The notes under the pieces are model-generated. The model searched no databases. It saw only the letters and a list, made by a program, of their open reading frames with translations, and was not told the DNA's origin. From contig JAJDAG010000074.1 in assembly GCA_029262005.1 (NCBI GenBank), forward strand, positions 1-36,505: a DNA stretch of 36,505 bases, written 5' to 3'. Every line of letters begins with the position of its first letter. Positions within the stretch are counted from its first letter, which is position 1. Below, in pieces: positions 33,507 through 36,505 of the stretch. The stretch comes from Candidatus Zhuqueibacterota bacterium (lineage in GTDB: Bacteria; Zhuqueibacterota; Zhuqueibacteria; Oceanimicrobiales; Oceanimicrobiaceae). A program made the position numbers and the translations under genes.

Positions 33507-34264
33507 GTACATCGCGAAACATCTTGCATTTGCTTGGGGGACACGAGAAAACTTTCTCCCAGAGTTTTACGTTCTACCTTGATGCTATAGATGAGGTCAT
33601 GACTCTTCAGGGTCAAATTGGACTTGACGCCGACAAGATGATAGCTTTACCCGAACATGACCAAGCCCTTATCAAGACCTACGTATTCCTCGTGGAGTCT
33701 GGCAATACGACATGGGCGGCTGCCCTGCGTCTGTTGTCTTCTGGTTTTGCTGCGGATTCGTACGGATTGATTCGTATACTCTACGAGACTTCAGCCCTTC
33801 TTCACTATGGTAACTCATCCCCGCCTGAGACGAGAACTGAACTGTACAATGCAATGTTCAAATCAAGGATTCACGAGAGGGAACACCGTAAGAATGAGTG
33901 GAATTTTACCCAGATGTGTATTTGTTCCTTTGAAAAAGACAAGCCAGAACTTGCGACTGTTCGTCGGGAACTCAATAATTTTGGTGGACACATATCTCGA
34001 GCGAAGATCCTGATGGGCAACCTCACTATCACCGAAAATGTCTCTGCATCTAGTGTTTTCACTCCAAACTGGCGTGACAATAGGTACTTGGCCGGTCTTG
34101 ACTTCCTCTACTCATTGAACGCACTTATAATTGAAGAGTACGCAATAATGCAAAGGTCCTATGGTGGCCTGCCAGCAGGGACTCAGGAACAACTCACCAG
34201 GTTGACCAAAGCCTTCATATCGTCAGTGCGACCGAAGCTTCAAGCAATGATGAAAACGAGTTGA
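33503..34264 (+). CDS. Helical protein of unknown function
   Basis: I do not recognise this 253-residue protein with certainty. It looks almost fully helical and cytoplasmic. 'WAAALRLLSSGFAADSYGLI' followed by 'RILYETSALLHYG' is a pattern seen in uncharacterised families such as DUF5677, where an Arg-Glu or Tyr-Glu pair follows a helix of 'llrsGf..eAl.l.R'. 'RIHEREH' in the middle has an Arg and His six residues apart, loosely like a HEPN RNase motif; I give this little weight. AGGA (33494-33497) precedes the ATG, and the promoter-and-leader module lies directly upstream. Its stop codon is part of the next inverted repeat. Confidence 0.7.
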   Translation: MSTSRNILHLLGGHEKTFSQSFTFYLDAIDEVMTLQGQIGLDADKMIALPEHDQALIKTYVFLVESGNTTWAAALRLLSSGFAADSYGLIRILYETSALLHYGNSSPPETRTELYNAMFKSRIHEREHRKNEWNFTQMCICSFEKDKPELATVRRELNNFGGHISRAKILMGNLTITENVSASSVFTPNWRDNRYLAGLDFLYSLNALIIEEYAIMQRSYGGLPAGTQEQLTRLTKAFISSVRPKLQAMMKTS

Positions 34265-34384
34265 TTGGGCTCGTCTTTTTGAACCCAGCATTTGAGCTGA
34301 AGAGTGGCGTTGTTAGGATGAGTGTCCTGCCAACAAAATCACAAATGAGAAAGGAATGCCGGGTTCGAGAAGATGAACCCAATC
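34263..34384. repeat. 122-bp element with 30-bp inverted ends
   Basis: The left arm (34263-34292, with GGGCTCGTCTTTTTGAACCC) and the inverted right arm (34355-34384) agree at 25 of 30 positions. All five differences keep G-U or A-C type pairing, so the two could still fold. Each arm is itself a small hairpin. The left arm overlaps the stop codon of the gene before. A lone left-arm copy is at 35711-35747. Confidence 0.72.
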
Positions 34385-34414
34385 TATTTGACTTAACTGA
34401 AGAGGTAGGCAACC

Positions 34415-34900
34415 GTGCCAAATGCTGAGCACATAAAAATTCTTAAAAAAGGCGTAAGAGTTTGGAACAAGTTTTATAAGAGGAACTGGGAAGTTGCGCC
34501 AAGATTCTATGAAGCAGACCTTAGTGGCCTCTATCTGCCCAAAGTAAACCTTCGAGGTGCAGATCTTCGTAAAGCAACTCTATCTAATGCGGAACTTACA
34601 GAGGCCAATTTTTTTTGTGCAACACTGTACGAAGCAAATCTTAGCAATGCCTTGTTATCAAAAGCGGATCTTAGTATGACAAATATGGATCAGGCTGATC
34701 TGAGCAGTGCTAATTTGAGTGAGGCAAATCTGAGAGAGGCAAATCTCGTGGGTGCCAATCTTAGGGGGGCTGACCTTTTTGGTGCTGACCTTAGCCGAGC
34801 TAATCTCAGCGGCGCTGATCTTCGGGATGCTAATCTAACGGCAGCCACTTTAATAGGTACAAATCTTGAACACGCTAATCTTTCCGGCTCCGCGATTTAG
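34415..34900 (+). CDS. Pentapeptide-repeat protein, N-terminal part of a frameshifted gene
   Basis: A GTG start (after gagg at 34402-34405) gives 161 residues. The opening 'MPNAEHIKILKKGVRVWNK' is the usual start of a large pentapeptide-repeat family. From about residue 33 to the end there are some 25 tandem A(D/N)Lxx units ('ADLSGANLSEANL' type), which should fold as a right-handed square beta-helix. The stop TAG at 34898 cuts the protein where family members continue with '(V/I)YGISAW' and a C-terminal domain. That continuation is found in the next frame. I therefore read this as the first half of a broken gene; the helix alone may still be stable. Confidence 0.85.
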   Translation: MPNAEHIKILKKGVRVWNKFYKRNWEVAPRFYEADLSGLYLPKVNLRGADLRKATLSNAELTEANFFCATLYEANLSNALLSKADLSMTNMDQADLSSANLSEANLREANLVGANLRGADLFGADLSRANLSGADLRDANLTAATLIGTNLEHANLSGSAI

Positions 34901-34902
34901 GG
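34895..34902 (+). other. One-base frameshift site
   Basis: The sequence 'att tag gg' ends the pentapeptide frame. Adding one pyrimidine after 'ta' gives 'att taY ggg att tct gcc tgg', that is Ile-Tyr-Gly-Ile-Ser-Ala-Trp, exactly the joint expected in the fused family. No slippery heptamer is visible, so a real mutation or a sequence error is likelier than programmed shifting. Confidence 0.75.
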
Positions 34903-34917
34903 ATTTCTGCCTGGAAC

Positions 34918-35508
34918 TTGAAACTCAAGAATGCCACAGAGACAAATCTTATTATTTCTGATATTCAAGATGGTGAACCGGAACTTACAGTTGATGGAAT
35001 AGAGGTTGCTCAGTTCATTCATCTGTTACTTCGTAACGACAAGATTCGAGGTGTGATTGATACGATTACTGCCAAGGTCATATTGATTTTGGGGCGGTTT
35101 GATCCGAGCAGAAAGTCGGTATTAGATGCAATGCGGCGGGAGCTTCGAAGTCGAGATTACTTGCCGATTATATTCGATTTTGAGAAGCCAACAAGTCGAG
35201 ATACCGTAGAAACCATTTCAACATTGGCCCATATGTCACGCTTTGTGATCGCAGATCTTACCGAAGCAAAAAGTGTGCTCCAAGAGTTACAGCGTGTTGT
35301 GCCTAGTCTTCCATCTGTGCCGGTGCAACCGCTTTTGTTAGATTCTGATTATGAACCTGGTATGTTAGACCACTTCAAGAATTTTCATTCTTTTCTACAA
35401 ATATATCGATATCGTGATTTGGACGAGTTGGTGAGAGGGCTCTCACAATATGTGATTGAACCTGCTGAGATGAGGGTGAAAAAAGTAAAGGCCATAGTGG
35501 CAGAATAG
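34918..35508 (+). CDS. TIR-like C-terminal domain, second part of the frameshifted gene
   Basis: The coordinates give the 196-residue frame from a TTG, but the homologous frame really begins at 34900 ('GISAWNLKLKNATETNLII'). A linker 'VDGIEVAQFIHLLLRND' leads to an alpha/beta domain: 'KVILILGRFDPSRKSVLDAM', 'LPIIFDFEKPTSRDTVETIS' and 'SRFVIADLTEAKSVLQEL'. The order strand-helix-strand with 'DF.KP.SRD' and 'ADLT' resembles TIR and nucleoside deoxyribosyltransferase-like folds, which can act on NAD or nucleotides. A catalytic role is inference. As a separate product it lacks a normal start and ribosome binding site, so it is probably not made by itself. Confidence 0.75.
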   Translation: MKLKNATETNLIISDIQDGEPELTVDGIEVAQFIHLLLRNDKIRGVIDTITAKVILILGRFDPSRKSVLDAMRRELRSRDYLPIIFDFEKPTSRDTVETISTLAHMSRFVIADLTEAKSVLQELQRVVPSLPSVPVQPLLLDSDYEPGMLDHFKNFHSFLQIYRYRDLDELVRGLSQYVIEPAEMRVKKVKAIVAE

Positions 35509-35592
35509 AGCAGTACACTTTTTTGAAAGGCACAATCATTGGTATATATAAACTGTAGAACCCCATTGCACAAATCAGTTGCCGGGTGCCCC

Positions 35593-35652
35593 GCCGGGTG
35601 CCCCGGACATGAAATAAAAGACTTGTGTGGCACTTGGCTTTAGCCAGTGCCT
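35593..35652 (+). repeat. 60-bp gene-flanking repeat, copy 3, with tandem 12-mer
   Basis: It begins GCCGGGTGCCCCGGACATGA and ends in 'ggctttagccagtgcct', 84 bases after the TIR-like frame. Directly before it the 12-mer GCCGGGTGCCCC (35581-35592) is repeated, so the left end is duplicated in tandem. Confidence 0.72.
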
Positions 35653-35710
35653 ATACACTCATCGGGGGGGCGCCCACTTGCACTGCTAACCCCGTTGGAT
35701 AAGCTGGTAA

Positions 35711-35747
35711 GGTGGGTTCGTCTTTTTGAACCCACCATTTGAGCTGA
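35711..35747. repeat. Lone arm of the 122-bp inverted-repeat element
   Basis: GGTGGGTTCGTCTTTTTGAA and the following bases match 34266-34301 at about 33 of 36 positions. It is an almost perfect hairpin (GGTGGGTTC/GAACCCACC). The opposite arm is missing. It lies 16 bases before the next start codon. Confidence 0.7.
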
Positions 35748-35763
35748 TTTCAAGGAACCTAAC

Positions 35764-36505
35764 GTGGACAACATACCCTATCAAGTCATAAGCCTTGGCA
35801 CCTACCTCGCAATCTGCGGCTTTATCTATAAGCTGTTCGAAAAAGGCGACAACTTAATAAATGATGAAGCCAAAGAGCAGCTAAAAGCCTGGATTCTACG
35901 CCTCAAGCCAACTGCAAAGATGCAGAATTGGCCGACCACTTTTGCCCACTGGTTTGACCGGGTATTTGGTGAGAAGCATCTGTCCTGGAGATGTTTCCTG
36001 CGTTCGTGTTTGGCGTCTCTGGCGGCTGTGGTTTTGGTGACTTTGGTATGGGCAGCCGTGCGGCCTGAAGAACTCGGGTTGATTCTGCGCGGTTTCTGGT
36101 ATGCGCCTTCCGGGCCGGAACTGATTGGGAATATACTCCTGTACTTCTTTCTTCTTAATTTGCTGCCGGACTATGTCTCGCTATTGGAAACCAGGTACAT
36201 TATCAAGCTTATGGCTAAGAACAAATCGTTTTTCAGGCAAATGCTGTTGCTGGGCCTGGATGCGCTTGTAACCTTGTTCATTGCTGCGGCGCTGCCGCTC
36301 AGTTTGGCTCTGTTTTCCGTTAATATCATTTCTGAACAACCGATATCACTGCAGACGTATTTAGCGGAAGTGTTGCCGCTGACCGGCAATTCCCTAATCC
36401 TGCGCGGGGTTGGCGCGCCATTCCTTTCCATCTGTTTTTACACTGCATTTCTGACATCTGCCTGGATATGGGTTTATGCGTTATCCGGCTTTTTGCTGAA
36501 AATAG
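35764..36505 (+). CDS. Multi-spanning membrane protein, cut by the right edge
   Basis: An open frame from GTG at 35764 runs 247 codons to the end of the window without a stop. 'aagga' at 35752-35756 stands 7 bases before the GTG and supports this start. The first about 80 residues include a weak hydrophobic segment (8-23) and an amphipathic part with 'EKGDNLINDEAKEQLKAWIL' and 'HWFDRVFGEKHLSWRCF'. Four stronger membrane helices follow at about 84-104, 121-140, 161-188 and 218-245. I recognise no family. It is GC-richer than the preceding accessory genes. It follows the lone inverted-repeat arm, which may carry regulatory or recombination function. Confidence 0.8.
   Translation, partial: MDNIPYQVISLGTYLAICGFIYKLFEKGDNLINDEAKEQLKAWILRLKPTAKMQNWPTTFAHWFDRVFGEKHLSWRCFLRSCLASLAAVVLVTLVWAAVRPEELGLILRGFWYAPSGPELIGNILLYFFLLNLLPDYVSLLETRYIIKLMAKNKSFFRQMLLLGLDALVTLFIAAALPLSLALFSVNIISEQPISLQTYLAEVLPLTGNSLILRGVGAPFLSICFYTAFLTSAWIWVYALSGFLLKI

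Noticed and set aside
34892-34905. Programmed -1 frameshift between the pentapeptide and TIR-like frames
   Set aside because: There is no slippery heptamer at the junction (gcg att tag), and one inserted base restores the family joint exactly, so mutation or sequence error is simpler.

Overview
The window looks like a piece of a chromosome from an uncultured, free-living Gram-negative bacterium. The gene families would fit the FCB group or a neighbouring candidate phylum such as KSB1/Calditrichota. That placement is an inference from a Bacteroidetes-type HU-like protein, RNase Y, the DXP pathway, SufU-type SUF genes and a Cys-type CcmE; no marker gene here settles it. All genes I support lie on the + strand. 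I see no tRNA, rRNA, CRISPR array, transposase or integrase.

Positions 1-28,148 are ordinary core and metabolic genes. In order they are: the C-terminal end of a DUF2344 protein; an exported endonuclease/phosphatase-family protein; a small lipoprotein; two adjacent tRNA methylthiotransferases (mtaB, miaB); a glutaryl-CoA-dehydrogenase-like enzyme; a DUF2203 protein; an unknown Cys-rich protein; RNase Y; dxs; ccmE and ccmF. A strong terminator follows. Next comes a complete SUF iron-sulfur operon (Rrf2 regulator, A-type carrier, sufB, C, D, S, U and a SufT-like gene), started by a clear sigma70-type promoter with an IscR-type palindrome on it. A medium-chain acyl-CoA-dehydrogenase-like gene is followed by a three-subunit molybdenum hydroxylase. 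Its FAD subunit carries the extra [4Fe-4S] loop known from 4-hydroxybenzoyl-CoA reductase. An exported DUF1028 protein lies inside that operon, and a zinc-type dehydrogenase follows it. The SUF system would supply the Fe-S clusters that MiaB, MtaB and the hydroxylase need. The CoA-thioester enzymes suggest aromatic or fatty-acid catabolism.

Positions 28,149-36,505 are different. An HU-like DNA-binding gene with a terminator is followed by a repeat-rich region in which short, unrelated accessory genes alternate with intergenic repeats. The genes are a small membrane protein, a P-loop kinase-like protein, an MNT/HEPN toxin-antitoxin pair, an unknown helical protein, and a pentapeptide-repeat/TIR-like gene broken by a one-base frameshift. 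A membrane protein runs off the right edge.

The repeats include a 475-bp direct repeat about 95% identical over 3.4 kb, several MITE-like inverted repeats, a 60-bp repeat found 3' of three different genes, and a promoter-plus-leader module placed immediately before two unrelated genes. This repeat/gene mosaic is the part most likely to hold something undescribed.
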